Shown piece after piece: positions 13,046 to 26,000 of a DNA stretch of 64,000 nt (its first letter is position 1; each line of letters begins with the position of its first letter). Below the pieces are notes generated by a model. It worked only from the letters and a program-made list of their open reading frames with translations. It was not told where the DNA came from and searched no databases. This DNA is from Branchiostoma floridae. Lineage: Eukaryota; Chordata; Leptocardii; Amphioxiformes; Branchiostomatidae. The stretch is from contig NC_049992.1 of NCBI RefSeq assembly GCF_000003815.2, forward strand, positions 15,423,002 through 15,487,001. Reading direction: 5' to 3'. The translations under genes and the position numbers were made by a program.

Positions 13046-13984
13046 CTTGTTTCTAAAAACGTACACTCTGCTGTAGTACCAAGGTCAGTCGCCAGGGTGG
13101 GTAAGATCGATTTTCACATCCACAACACTCGACCATATATTAATTATCATCTCAGTTCATCCAAGGTTCTTACGTTATTGCTGCAGCAACACATACATGC
13201 TACATCCGTGGATCGCGTGCTGTTCCCTAGCAGGCTATAGTTTACTCCTCTATTTGTTCCATTCTACGATTTTTCCATCTCTTTTTGATTGTTTGCCCCA
13301 AATATATTATACAAAATTCACTGTTCACAAGGCTATCATCTTACATACCGGGATTTACTTCAATGGACATTTAAAAATGGTACATTTATGACATGTGACA
13401 ACCCCTGTATGGTATACATAGGAAAATATATTCAAGAATGCCTAGACGCTACAAATCCCACCAATGATTGTAAAAGACCATTTTCATTCCATACTATGTA
13501 TCCTTGTATTAACTAGATTAGCGTTATAGAACTGAAGTTATGTATCAGTGGATGCCATGCTTTGTACATGGTACAATTGTTGCGCAATAAAGTTATCTGT
13601 AAGCTAAATTATTTCAGTCTGTTGCTGCCCGTTTACTTGCAAACGCCGTGCCCCAAATACCCACCGACCTATCTGCCCTCAGAATCAGAAAATTACTTCC
13701 GCAGGACGAAAATGACAGGTATTTGGGCCATGTCGGCGAAATACGTAGGCGTAAATCACAGGTGTGTCAACAGTGGTGATGGACAGCCCACACGTAAAAC
13801 ACCTGAGACGTGGGCGTGTGGAGGCATAGCTGAAATGGGTAGTCATGGTACAGAGGTACTCATCATGTTTTTGTCATCGTGTGCCTCCTTTCCGCTATCC
13901 CTATTCACTACTTTTGTTTGTTTCGTACAGCCAATTGCAATAAAGACGAGTTGTTCACACTATGTAAAAGTTACGTGAGACTAA

Positions 13985-14195
13985 ACTGGGGTTTGATCCA
14001 CTTACACCGGGATGGACTCCTACTACTCCTAATCTTTTCGAAAAGTGTGGTGGGTTCTAGGTGTCACGGTCTTCAAATACGAAACCTCCGGCTTTACGTC
14101 AAAGCTGAAAGGACGTCTCTCTAACTGAAGCTCATTTTCACCTGAGATAAGTGAGGAAATATGTGTCAAGTGCTTTTCCTTGGGGGGAGGGGGGG
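13985..14195 (-). repeat. Probable SINE/retroelement body fragment
   Basis: Contains CTCCGGCTTTACGTC and, at its right end, GTCAAGTGCTTTTCCTTGG, which resembles the reverse complement of the SINE body (CCTTGGGAAAGGCACTT). I see no tRNA head. The call is tentative. Confidence 0.3.
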
Positions 14196-14275
14196 GATTG
14201 GGTCTGCAAGTGACCTACCCTAACCGCAAGTCCCACTTTTCGCACGCATCTTACGTATAGTATACGACAAGTCAA

Positions 14276-14403
14276 GAGTCCCCCTCTCCCTACCTCCCTC
14301 CCTCCCTCCGTCCCTCCCTCCCTCCCTCCCTCCCTCCCTCTCTTTCTCTGTCTCTCTTTTTCTCCCCCTCCTTCTCTCCCGCCTCTCTCTCTCTCTCTCT
14401 CTC
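14276..14403. repeat. Pure pyrimidine tract (CCCT/TCTC-rich)
   Basis: About 125 bp of almost only C and T on the + strand, with CCTCCCTCCC units passing into (TC)n. Long polypurine/polypyrimidine tracts can form triplex (H-DNA). Confidence 0.85.
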
Positions 14404-15850
14404 CGGTCCACCTGCGTCTGTGATCTTAGTTTGCCATCTTCCTATCTCTTATGCCTCCGGGAAGGCTTGAAGCACGTAGTTAAATAACGCTATCCTGTTC
14501 CTGCCATCACAAACATTTGTCCTTGGGCTAAAGTCTCGGCACAATTGTTGGTCTGATCGGTTATCTATCAGCTTTTATCCAGATTAGGAAGTAATCATTC
14601 CAAAACAGTAGACAGAAAGCGTGTCCTTTCACAACCCTTGGTGCAAGGATTTAGTGCCGGGACGTTTGATAAAGTCCTCCCAATGTTTTTCTCACGGCAC
14701 GTGTAATAAGAGAACGAACTGGAATTGCGTTTGAGATCAAAGTGGACCTAGATATGTAAATAGCGGCAAAAATCCGTAAAATTGTTGTGTTAAGTCTAAG
14801 AATGTTGATTATGCTACCCAAAGGCGAGGATTTCTGTTTGCATAAAAAGTCATATTGTGTTACCGACCGAGTGTAGGACCGGCCTATTGGGAAGGGGTGC
14901 AAGGATTATGAACAATGGCTACAGGGGAGCTTAGAGGTGGGGCAATTTTCCGCGGCTATAACCGGGGGTCATCTTTTTAATACGGGCTTTCACTGTTACT
15001 ACAATGTCTCTCATGCCTTGTTACTTCTTTCGTGTGTATGTTCATCTGAAATACATCAATACTACGTGCTAATGGGGAATATATGAAAAGGTGACTTGTG
15101 ATCTTTTGGTGAAAACGTCATATATGTTTTGCATTGCTTTATACTAAAGGTTTTTATCGAGCCTATTGTCATTGCACCATACAACACATTTCTTATCTAG
15201 AGGTTGGTCGAGAATTTTACAATTCCTATCCCAGACAGATGACATTGTAACCTGTAAAACGTGTTAAAACACTTCTAGGCAACCTGTTATATGTAATTTT
15301 ATGTCTGGTCAAGGACATTGTTTATCCTATATAATGTCCTTGGCCTGCATGGTGGTCTCTACCGGACTGACTATACGCTGGCGATAGGGGGAATAATTAT
15401 GCAGAAGAGTTTGGCCATCATAGTGTTTCATTTGCCCACACAGTTTAGGACAAATGTTACCATTCGTTAGAATTGATTCTCCTGGACTCTTCGGAATATT
15501 TTGGCGAATTCCACTATGCACGTAACCCCTTAGGGAGGCCCGGTAGAGGCTCTCGTCTGGGTTCATGGGCCCATGGGTGAGGCCACGTGTCCGGCACGCG
15601 TCCTGATGACATGCCATGCGTACCGTCCGGACACGCGCTGTGCGCTGGCCATTTCCATTGAGAGCAAAAACTTCTTCTTTTCTTCTTGACGCTTCTTCAG
15701 TCTTGTTTCTAAAGCACACTTGCCCAACTTTTAGCAAAGTTGGAATGCAATTTCCAACACAGAAATTGGGTTAATCTAAATTGCTGAGCGCCCATGTCAA
15801 TGAATGAGCAATCCACCGGAAACTGGAAATTACAATTCCATGGTTTTTAC
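14404..15850. other. No gene seen
   Basis: A 136-codon minus-strand ORF at 15327-15737 has no recognisable motif. Only the micro-palindrome at 15312 stands out. Confidence 0.55.
15312..15342. repeat. CAAGGACATT palindrome without clear duplication
   Basis: CAAGGACATT and AATGTCCTTG (10-bp arms) surround 11 bp. It looks like the micro-insert family. The flanks GTCTGGT and GCCTGCA share only about four of seven bases. Confidence 0.45.
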
Positions 15851-16065
15851 TACTCTCCAAGCAGAGGTTAGGCTCCGGCTGCTTTTTAACATTTTTTTGG
15901 TCGTTTTTATCGGGCTTTCTATTTTGTCATTTTTCTTGAAGTACGCCAGCCAAACGTTAGGTTTTGACACAGCAAGATAAAATACAAAATAGAAAGCCCG
16001 ATAAAAACGACTAACAAAGAACGTTAAAAAAAAACAGCCGGAGCCTAACCTCTGCTTGTAGAGTA
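15851..16065. mobile_element. MULE-like MITE (TACTCTCCAAGCAGAGG termini)
   Basis: Almost the whole element is one inverted repeat. It starts TACTCTCCAAGCAGAGGTTA and ends TCTGCTTGTAGAGTA, with the arms meeting at a central GACACAGCAAGATAAA. Flanks GGTTTTTAC and GGTTTTTCC form a 9-bp duplication with one mismatch. Confidence 0.85.
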
Positions 16066-16423
16066 GGTTTTTCCAACACCGACGAACTACTTTCAACCTA
16101 CCACACGTAAAATATCGACTATGCATGACCCAACTAAGCCAAATGCGCTAAAGGCATTTTGTAAGGGCCATCGTCTGCTGTGACAGAATGGACCACCCCC
16201 GCCCATCCTGCAGGTGTGCAGCTGTGTATACCTGTTACCTGGAGTAGACAGACAGAAGAGGATCCACCCGGCTTCTCTTCACACCACAAACAATGTCGCC
16301 TTATGTTAGCTGATAACGGTGGATTACCTCAACCGGCAGGTGTTGGACCATGCGGGCCCAAGAACCCTGTCTTAGACCCTACAAGACGCACGCGATTTTT
16401 GCATGACTCTCTCATAACATGTT

Positions 16424-16595
16424 TAGCCTCCACAAGGCCTTCCTTTGGTAGAAAATCGGGAAATTGGACAGAGAAGTCAGTCCACGCTTAGTGGTTCATG
16501 TTTCCCCTCCGGCGCCGACCAACTCCTCTGGTAGCAAAACTCCCCTGGCAAATTATTCTCCCCATATAGCCAGCGTAGTCAGTCTGGTAGAGACT
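16424..16595. mobile_element. MULE-like MITE (TAGCCTCCACCAGGC termini)
   Basis: It starts TAGCCTCCACAAGGCCTTCC and ends TCAGTCTGGTAGAGACTA, with the shared interior CAACTCCTCTGGTAGCAAAA. Flanks TAACATGTT and GAACAGGTT match at seven of nine positions. Confidence 0.8.
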
Positions 16596-19396
16596 AGAAC
16601 AGGTTGGTTTTATGTAAACCTGTGGCGGAAGGACTGCAGTGGTGTGTGGAAAGGTGGTTGGTACATCAGGTATACTTCAGACGGACTGAAAGGAATCTCT
16701 CAAGATATTGTAACTACGAGGGTGCACGTAACCACCTTGTTTAAACTCGAAGGGAGGGAATAACCAAAATTAAAGACAAAGACATCGACAGTAACAAAGG
16801 TTTCTTGGTCGCCCCTAGGCCTTCTCAACTTTTCAGAATAGCACAGACTAACTTAAAGGTTACTGTTTGTATTTCCTGTTCATGTTGTTCTAGCAGGTTT
16901 TCCGCCATCTTACACCGCATACACATGACAAGGGAGGTCTAATCCTGATACTTTATCGTGTTTGACGTATAGGGATGTCTTCTTTGCGACCGTCTAAGTC
17001 AGTAAGCCCTACTCACGGTAAACATTGCCGTGTGTGAGGCGGCTCGTCTTGCGGAGATTTGCGGTCCTGTATCCCCGAGATTTCCCCCCAGTGTCCGGAT
17101 GTGTGGGTTTGTGTTACCCTTCTGCCTCAGTAAGCACGACAAGATAAGGGTGCAGCGCATCTACAAATCATGTGTCCACCCACGGTTAGATATTTAGCAA
17201 ACAATTGCAAAGAGATATCTCTTTTAATCATTTAGGCCCCCAATTCCGATCGCGCCGCGACCAAAAAATTGGATATGTGTAGGAGGGGAGGGAGCGGTAA
17301 AAGATCCCGGCCATTAAGTACTATCCCCCTGACCAACCCCAACCTCTGCTTGAATTGAATTCCGGCCACTACCTTCCTCCCGACACAACCTCTGCTTGGA
17401 GAATATAACTTTGACATCAAATTTGGAATGTAATGCAAAATGTAAAAGTATGAGTGAAAAGACAGCAAAACATACAAATGCTACCAAATTCACATTTTCT
17501 TTAGCGGACGAAATGAAAACCTGATGAAGTAGAATTACGAAGCCTAAAAAGACGTACCAAAGAAGCCTCCGTTCCACTTAACCTCTGCTTGAAAAGTTGA
17601 GCGAAGTGACCTTGCATTCGAGAGCAAATTTCTCACTTCTTTGATGATTGGTGATCAAACAACAACTTTAAAAGTCCGATTCTAATCAAAATTAAAAGGC
17701 CATAAGATCTCCCACGGAATGGCCAGATTATAGCCATTGTGTACATCAGATTTACCAACATTGCACTCTGTCACCCGTGTCGCGAAAATTACCCCATTTT
17801 GGCCCCAATGGAAATATTTGTGGAATCTGGATAGTTTCTGTTTCCATTGTGACCAGGAAGACATAATAGCGCTGGATAGACATAGCCTGGAGAGAACGTA
17901 TTGCGTTTAATCATGTCGGGATTACAGAAGGTCCTGGGGATTTTACCATTGTTCAGTTTTGGTTACTGGACTGCAGGAAAACAATACCCGAACGCTTCCG
18001 AATAATCCCGAGCACTCACGAAGATTACAGCAGGAAGAAGAATCCACATGCATGGAAGCAATGCTAAAATCTCTTTGAAAAGGAACAAATAATAGTATGA
18101 AGTAGAAATAAGAAGGGCATATACGTATATATGTATAGACAACGTACGTATGGAAACAAAGCGAGTCCAGAAAATACAAAGCAATATAACGTTTTTTTCC
18201 GACGGTAAACGGATATTGAGATAAAATCTTACACCGATAGCGAAATTCTAGCATCGTAAAGATGATTAAACTATCATTCATTTGTCTTTGTTACCATATC
18301 ACCGTTGTCATAAACATCTCTCACGAGTAGGGAGACACGCGCTATCTAATCCCTGGTTTCCTCACGTCCAGGCGACGCGCCATGTTTGTAAACTTCTGAC
18401 CGAAGAGAGTAGCAAACAGAACAATCTGACAAACACCACTGCTATCATATCTCCATCTCCATCGGCATTCCCGCACAAACAACGCGGAAGAACGGCTAAG
18501 AGCTGAGACAACAACGGCGCGGCCCCGATGGACGTTGATGAAGTTGTTTTTCGGATCCTTCGAGTGATAAAAAGTTTACCGAAACAAAGCTATCGTCAAT
18601 TTGCTTTTTACCTCCACAAAAAGCTATCTGGTTTTCTATTGAGGCTATAACCCAAGACACCACATTGTTCTACCGAGTTAAGTGCGGAATAAAGACTAGA
18701 ACTAACTTGTGAAGAGTTTTTTTACGTTTTTATTTCCGAATAAGAGGACACTCAAGTTTGGAGAGTTACAACTTAAAATCCCATTACAACAAAACAAATA
18801 CATCTTCCAGCGCTTAACTGTTTGGCGTTAGATGGATATAACTTCATCGTCACACTAGATAAGAATTTGGCTATATAGAAATAAGATGTATTAAGACCAG
18901 GACACAGTGTGTAGACCTCACAAAATCAGAAAGAGGTTTTATCAAAAGACGTCAATGACAGTTTTAGCTCGTAGTGTTTGCCAGTATTGTTGATGTGTGT
19001 TTGGGGGGAGCGGCGCCATTACGATGTTGACTACAAACTTTTGCATGGACACTCAACACGGTAGTTTGCATTGGCGCATATTACAGCGCAATTAAGGGCA
19101 CAATTGTGACAATAACAAGGTTGTTTTATGTTTCAGGTGGTTCTCTATGGCGTTTGAGCTAAAGAAGGGTGGTAGCCAAGGATGCGGTCAGGTAGTATCG
19201 TCTGCACGTGATAACGATGTGTGATGATAACTCAAGTATCTTCATGTACTCCAGATATTTTAGCGAGGGTGCGTTTGTTGGGGAGATCCTTCGTCTTCCA
19301 CTGTCTCAGAAAAAGAAGTCGAACCCGTATGATAATGCTAATTTAGAGTCAGCATTTACTAGAGTAGACACTATTCCGTTCCACTGCTCCCAAAGC
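16596..19396. other. No gene seen; MITE end fragments
   Basis: AACCTCTGCTTG words at about 17342, 17387 and 17581 match the right end of the TACTCTCC MITE family, suggesting eroded or rearranged copies. The remainder shows nothing recognisable. Confidence 0.5.
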
Positions 19397-19571
19397 TAGT
19401 CACTACCAGACTGACTACGTTGGCCATAATACTAATAGGGAGTTTTGCTACAAGAGGACTTGGTCGGCCGGAGGGGGAACATGAACCTAAGCGTGGACTG
19501 ACTCCCCGGGCCAACTTTCCTGAATTGCCGAATTCTACGATTCCCGTACCCCCGTGGCTTGGTGGAGGCCA
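19397..19571. mobile_element. MULE-like MITE (TAGCCTCCACCAGGC family, reversed)
   Basis: It starts TAGTCACTACCAGACTGACT and ends TTGGTGGAGGCCA. Flanks TCCCAAAGC and CTCCAAAGT match at six of nine positions. Confidence 0.75.
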
Positions 19572-22500
19572 CTCCAAAGTAGTCAATCGCTAAATAATTT
19601 ACATCCAGATACATGTACGGAAGACTATATACATTTTAGTACTTTTTACGTTACTGGAGCTGTGTGTTCTCTTGCAATAAGCCTTCGGTTATGAACTCCC
19701 AAATAAAGATTTTTAAGACCTGGTACGTTACACCACAGCACGGGTGATCCCTGTGACAGGTGTGCCGTTACACGCTGCACCACCTCCTCTGACCCAGAAC
19801 TCCCGTCTTTCACCTGCAACTCCGCTTCACCGTGCCTTTTCAAATCCATCCGCTAATTGGGCGACTCTCTCATTGTGAACACCAGGCGGAGAGTTCCCCT
19901 CGCTTGTGCCCGAGAGGCAGATCTGCCCGAGAGGTTTGCATTGTTAGTGTTCCGCGCCCGGGCCGTGCACGCCTGACTTCATGCAAATGTACCACCACCC
20001 CTGCGGTATACCCCACCAGTCGCTTTCTCCTCATAGCTATTGTATCTGCGTACACATCTAATCTATTTGTTGTCTTGTCTTCTTTCTTTTAATACTCCAT
20101 AGTATGTATATTGCTGATCTATTACGTCTTTACATTTAATACATTTTGTGTACCACATTTTGTGTTTTACCATTGACGTTTTTTTAAACGCTTGTTCGGA
20201 GCAAACAAATGTGTATTCATCTCATATCGTTCGATCTTTGAATCTATTGACTCTGATTATCAAACAAGCCATTAAGAGTGACCAAAGATACACAGGTAAA
20301 CCTATCCATCACACCTGATGAGTCAATAGTGGTTACAGGTGTCAATTATCTAACAGATCACCTTTTCAGATAGCTTTTCGCACTGTCTTTTTGAAACAGA
20401 TACATGAATTTTTCTTTGTAGTATCCTTCATGGAGCGTTACAAACTCAGACGCGAAACGGGGACTTTTACAAAACTGGCAAACTAAGTTGAGTACTAGCT
20501 GAATATTTGTGATATCACTTGATGTAGAAAGATAGATAATTCCAAAAGCAGTAGGAGATGTAGAAAGCCACAAAGGTCATAGCCGAGGCAAGATTGTCCT
20601 TAGAAACGTCTTTCAAAGAAAAATGATGACTAGACAAGACATTGCCCACAGTGACGTGTACGTAAGAAATCATCTCGTAGTATTCCCATACGTAAGAATG
20701 TTCTCTTCCGGCGTATCCTTGCCGAGATCAAATCTAGTACATTTGTACTCTTCAATTTTATCATATCGTAAATATTACTTTACAATTTTTTCAGCATTCC
20801 TTGACCATAGAATCCGCTTCTCGTCCGTTGCAAGCCGCGTCACAGCTCTTTGACTTTGTAAGTAAGTGTTTTACATAGATTTCCCATAAATTTCCGCATG
20901 CTTTGACCAAACTCACAAACTCACATTTTATCCTTTTCTGGAAACCTTCATAACAAAACAATTGAGAACAGTACAACACTTTTTGTTAATTATCAGCTCG
21001 AAAATGAACTTCCGCCTGACCGGAAAATGCATGCCGAGGGGTCATAAGGTTATCAAGAAGGAAAAAGACAAAAAAATGTGACCGGAAAATAGGTGGAACA
21101 AATTGACCAATGTGATTAATGATCTAGGAACGAGTCTATCTAGGGTGCTATCGTTCAATGTCCAGTACGCGCGCGGAGGACAATGGGAAGTGTCATGGCG
21201 GCGCGAGGAATCTCCCCAGCGGGACCATTCTGTACCTTCTTCAGCACTCATCTCAGAAGAATTATAGACTTGGGAGCTTCACGTCTTTTGTAGCCGTGAA
21301 ATCGTCAAGGTCTATATGATGTACATTAAGCCGTTCATCTTCTGAGATTTCAACCGTATCCAAGTATTAGAATGTTTCGTAAAAACGTTTGTATAATATT
21401 TTCTATAATTCATGTACATCCAAAACTTTGGTATATCATTGTGTCTGTACTAAAAGTAAAGAGAAGGAAAGACAGAGAAAGAAAGAAAAGGATTCACAGG
21501 GAACAAAAGTAAAACGATTCTTTTCCAAAATGGCGGTTATTGTTCTCCCATGATTCATCACGATCTTGAGTATGGTTTTACTCCAATGAATTCCGTTTTA
21601 ATGATGGCAGCATCATCTTCATTCGAACAAACTTTGGCGGAACGGTGCGAACAGGTCTTAAGTATTACAGTTGTGTTTGCATCTAGGAAATACTATAGGA
21701 CATATTATAGTTTTGTATGTCTGTTAAGCATACGTTAGAAACAAAATGTGGGAACAATCTTGTCAACCACCTGCATCTAACCTCAGCAGTAACAATTTGA
21801 CCTTGTTGACCTCACTGTGAACTCCATTGTGCCAATGCCATATCGAAGACTTACACAATCACGCTTAAACTCTCTTGGGTAAACATGGTTATTGTGATTT
21901 TCCATTCATTTAATTCAAATTAGCCTAAATTTGTGAGAAAAAGGACGAAACGGTCACGTTGTACATAAATATGGAGCCCCGTGGTATAAACAACTGCTAA
22001 ATTTAGAGGAACTTCCCTGGTAAATTCATAATAACCGGTCAAGAGGGCAAGACTGCCTTTGACAATAAAGTCTCGCCAACGTTACTCAAAAGAGACCTTA
22101 TTGCACTCTAGGGTGTCCGCATTGCAACCTCGACCGTTATACACTGTTAATTGACTGAGACGAATCAAGTGTAGAAAGAGAAAAATGCAAGGCGTCTACT
22201 TGGTTCAGTAATGTGTATGATGAAATATAGACTTGTCCTCTCCACACAATACCGCCATATGTTAACATACCAAACTCAGACCGTAGGCCCTGGAGTAAAC
22301 GGCGCTTTTGTACAAGCACTTTGTGTTTAAACGGACCAGTTAAGAATGGTACCGGTCTCGTAAAGAGGGGGTATATATCAATCACTCAACGGGTGTTCCA
22401 AATGAGTGTTTGATAAACCAAGTTTCCCCCAGTAGGAATAACTTTTCTTTGTGATTATCCAATTTTCTTTGTCGGTCAAAGTAACAATACATGTCCATTG

Positions 22501-24032
22501 TGTGTCGACTTTAACTGTTGTACGAGCGTATGTGTGAGCGAGTGCTACTGAATATTATCACGTTTGATTCACCTTTAGTTCTCCTTGTTAGTTACCTTGT
22601 TAGTTATTTCTTAACTTGAAATTTGTTTCGTGTATGCATTTGGTACAAATGCTCCACACCAGACCAGAGACTGTGCGTACTTGTAACTAAGGAGTGTTTT
22701 AAGATCTATAAGCTCCTTTATATTATAACCGTTATATACTTGCTACCACCGTACATGTATATTCCATATCGGCATGGCACCGTTTAGAGACTTTTAGCCT
22801 TTCCCGAATGTGCACAAATACATGTTAGGAAGTTAAACCTCCTTGGTTTATCTGCGTTCATCAGTCGAACGTTCTATACCTCTCCTCTCACACCTATAGC
22901 AATAAAATGTCGCGTAAAAAGCTATAGGATTGTTATGAGCGAAGTGCTATGTTGTCTAGCCTTTTTAAACAAAATGTAGCTTCTTCCTGCCATCAGTTAC
23001 GCAAAAAGGACCCACTTGAAGTTACTAAACAATATGAAGTTGCTACTCAGTGACACTGACAGATCACAGTTCAATGGACCCCAGGAGACCCACTGCAACA
23101 CCCGGCCATATTGTATCGCCATATTGTCCTTGATACCTCAAATATTGACACTTATTGCAACAAAAGGACAATCAAATTGAGAAACAGAGTGTTTCTTTCA
23201 TATAGATTGCCCCTGTGCTATGATACATCACCTAGTCTGTCGCACAAGTTCACAGAAAACTGTCCCCTTTGTACTATTGATGGATGTTGACCTCCGTGTG
23301 ACCGACGTTGACCTCTTCACCTTGAAGTCACACAGTTTCGCTACCCTAGCCATTCAACCTCCTTGCTCTAGCCATGGTCATTGTTGGGGTCCGCTTGCAC
23401 AATGAATCAAATGGCTTACACTATCCCCCTTCTGGCTTATACTATCATCTGTCTTATAAAACTATTCAGCACCAGGGGCCTTTTTGTGGCGTAGATCCAC
23501 TACCCTATTTTCTTAAACCAGCATTAAATCGCATCGCTTTTAAAATTTCGCTTGAGGAAACAATACTAAAAAATGACATTTTGGGTTAAAACTGAGTAGT
23601 TAGTTTTTTGAAAGGCCTACCGCGTTTGGCTGGGCCACACGTTAGCGAAATAGATTGACGACAACTTGTCGTCAGTCTAAAGGGCAGTTTAGTTGAACTT
23701 AACTGCCCTTAATTCTTCAGTTATAACGCATAAACCACACTTCTAATATTCATAATGCCGTTAACAGAAATCCCCTTCCTAGAATGAAGTGCAATAAGTT
23801 AACAAATCCTTGACCTTCTGAACTTTGCTTGAGAAGGTCATGAGGTTCGTGGGAAGTTCAACTCCCATCTGTTACTTTGATAAACCGTACTTTAGTTAGT
23901 AACCTTCATCGGAGGTCATCATGTCTTCAGTTAGACACGATTCAATGTAGTGTGTGTGATTTTGTCTTTCATTCTATACCTACGAGTAATTTAGAAAAGA
24001 ACTCGGCATGTTCCCTTTGGTTTGAAACAATA
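19572..24032. other. 4.5 kb without a recognisable gene
   Basis: Mixed unique-looking DNA. No repeat copy, RNA fold or protein motif that I can support. Confidence 0.55.
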
Positions 24033-24209
24033 TAGTCTCTACTAGACTGACTACGCTGTCCAATAATTTGCCAGTTTTGCTACCAGAGGAGTTGGTCGAC
24101 CGGAGGGGGAACATGGACCTAAGCGTGGACTGACTCCCCTGGCCAATTTCACTATTTTTTGCCGAATTATATGATCCCGTACCCCTGTAGGAAGGCCTAG
24201 TGGAGGCTA
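24033..24209. mobile_element. MULE-like MITE (TAGCCTCCACCAGGC family, reversed)
   Basis: It starts TAGTCTCTACTAGACTGACT and ends CTAGTGGAGGCTA. TGAAACA occurs on both sides within a diverged 9-bp duplication. The interior matches 19397-19571 closely. Confidence 0.75.
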
Positions 24210-25294
24210 TGAAACATGAAACAAGGAGGTTTTAACTTGGAAGGAAAGTGACGTCTTCGCAAACAATCGTTGACCGATGACGACCGGATCGAACCCCGGG
24301 GACTCATCAGCCCCCACCTGCACTGGTAGAGATGGGGTTAGACCATGGAGGTTAAACAGCGATGGAAACTCATCGATAATCGTCCAACAAATGGACAATA
24401 CGGCACTGCATTCTTATTCAACATGAACTAATGCATGACAAAGTGGAGAAAATTGTTTCCGATTATCAAATAAGCTGTGGGGTTGCAAAAACAAGGGAAT
24501 GGGTATCGTTTTCATGGATGTAGCTCTCCTGTACATAGCTGGACCAAGGAGGATGCCTTAATGATATTCTACAAACAGAGGTTTTGGTAGTTGTGGCCTG
24601 AATCCCTTACTGTCTTCCCCATTCACAACTTTCCCCGAACCGAACCCTCTGTTTAGAGAACACTTATCATATAGCTTGACGTCTACCACTCCTGCAAAAC
24701 TTCATACTCGCATACACGCGAATCCTTTTATATCACAATAAACAATAACCTAGAAAAGTTGTGTTGAGAAATTTTAAATCATCTTCACACTTTTGAAATA
24801 TCCCGTTCTCACTTTTAGAATACTGACGCTGACAAAGTTGCTATAAGTATAGCATCAGTTAACAGGGACGAACAAAGACAATGACTTGTCAACAATGGTA
24901 CAAAACTTTTCAAAACCATTAATAAATAATAACCGATTCAATTCAATTAATTACTTCTTAATCGTTCCCAAAATTCTCATCTACTTCCGTGACCTTTATT
25001 TAAGCCTTACCCCAGAGTTAACTCAGTTGCACCTTTGTTTATGCAAATACTGACCACTACATAGTGAACGAGGAGTTAAAGATTTGTTAACAAAGCTAGC
25101 TCGCAGATTCATCTTCTTCATATGCTTTCTATTGTCTCTCTGACTTTGATGGTAACTAAAACAGGACTTGTTTTCACCAGAGAGGTTTTTGATCATACCA
25201 GGGGACAGTTTTCAAGAGGAGAACATTTGCACACCAGTCCTGCTGGTGGTGGTTCTTTTGTTTTACTGGTGATGGATTGAGACGAAGAGGTTAC

Positions 25295-25391
25295 CAGTGC
25301 TGACCAGTGCTGACCATGGGTTCTGTAAGGTCAGATATGCCACGGACAGGTCAGGCTATATGGTGACCGGGTCAGGGAAAGCTGGAGGTGA
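25295..25391. promoter_or_regulatory. Short GTGCTGACCA tandem repeat with GGTCA words
   Basis: Successive copies of a CAGTGCTGACCA word at about 25295-25316, followed by AGGTCA at 25328 and 25348 and GGGTCA at 25370. It may be only a local duplication. Confidence 0.2.
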
Positions 25392-25583
25392 CAAGTTTTT
25401 CAGACAATAACGTTTATTGCAAATTCTTGCCCGTGGGCTAATTCCATGTAACATAAAAGATACAAACAGTGTAAAAGCAGTATCACAAGTGTATACTCTA
25501 GTCTAAAGCTAGTAAAAGCTAACTCTAGATCCTAGGTTATTAAGTTATCACGGAAGCTGATCTATGTTGGTAGTAACCATAGT

Positions 25584-25661
25584 AATACAAAAGTACACAC
25601 GGATCAACATTTTCAACAGCCTTCTTCAAGACCAATACTGATCCGTGTGCATTTTTGTATT
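25584..25661. repeat. Hairpin with 23-bp arms
   Basis: AATACAAAAGTACACACGGA at 25584 pairs with TCCGTGTGCATTTTTGTATT ending at 25661, with about 32 bp between the arms. It may be a small foldback element. Confidence 0.6.
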
Positions 25662-25963
25662 GGAAGAAAGTTTTTAAGCTATACATATCCTAAACAAATT
25701 CGTATCTAGAAGACGGCAAAAAGGAGATAAACGTCTTCAAACAAGGTCCACACAAGGTGGCCGAAAATCTACATTGACCTTCGTCATCCCAGAGAGAGAG
25801 AGACCAAAAACAATTTATAAAACATACATGGAATGTGATGAAAATTATGGATCGATCTGAAATAATTTATCACCAAGTGCCACGATCTCACACACACACA
25901 TGTTGGGTATACACATGTAATACATTTGCCCAATCCCAAAGTATGCCTACAACAATTGATGCC

Positions 25964-26000
25964 GTTAAGCAATGACATTATATAACGTCCTTGGGTTAAG
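25964..26000. repeat. Palindromic micro-insert with 6-bp duplication
   Basis: CAATGACATTATATAACGTC (25970-25989) then CTTG, between GTTAAG at 25964-25969 and 25995-26000. Confidence 0.68.

Noticed and set aside
15327..15737. 136-codon minus-strand ORF
   Set aside because: No domain, unusual composition, no splice partners; compatible with chance.
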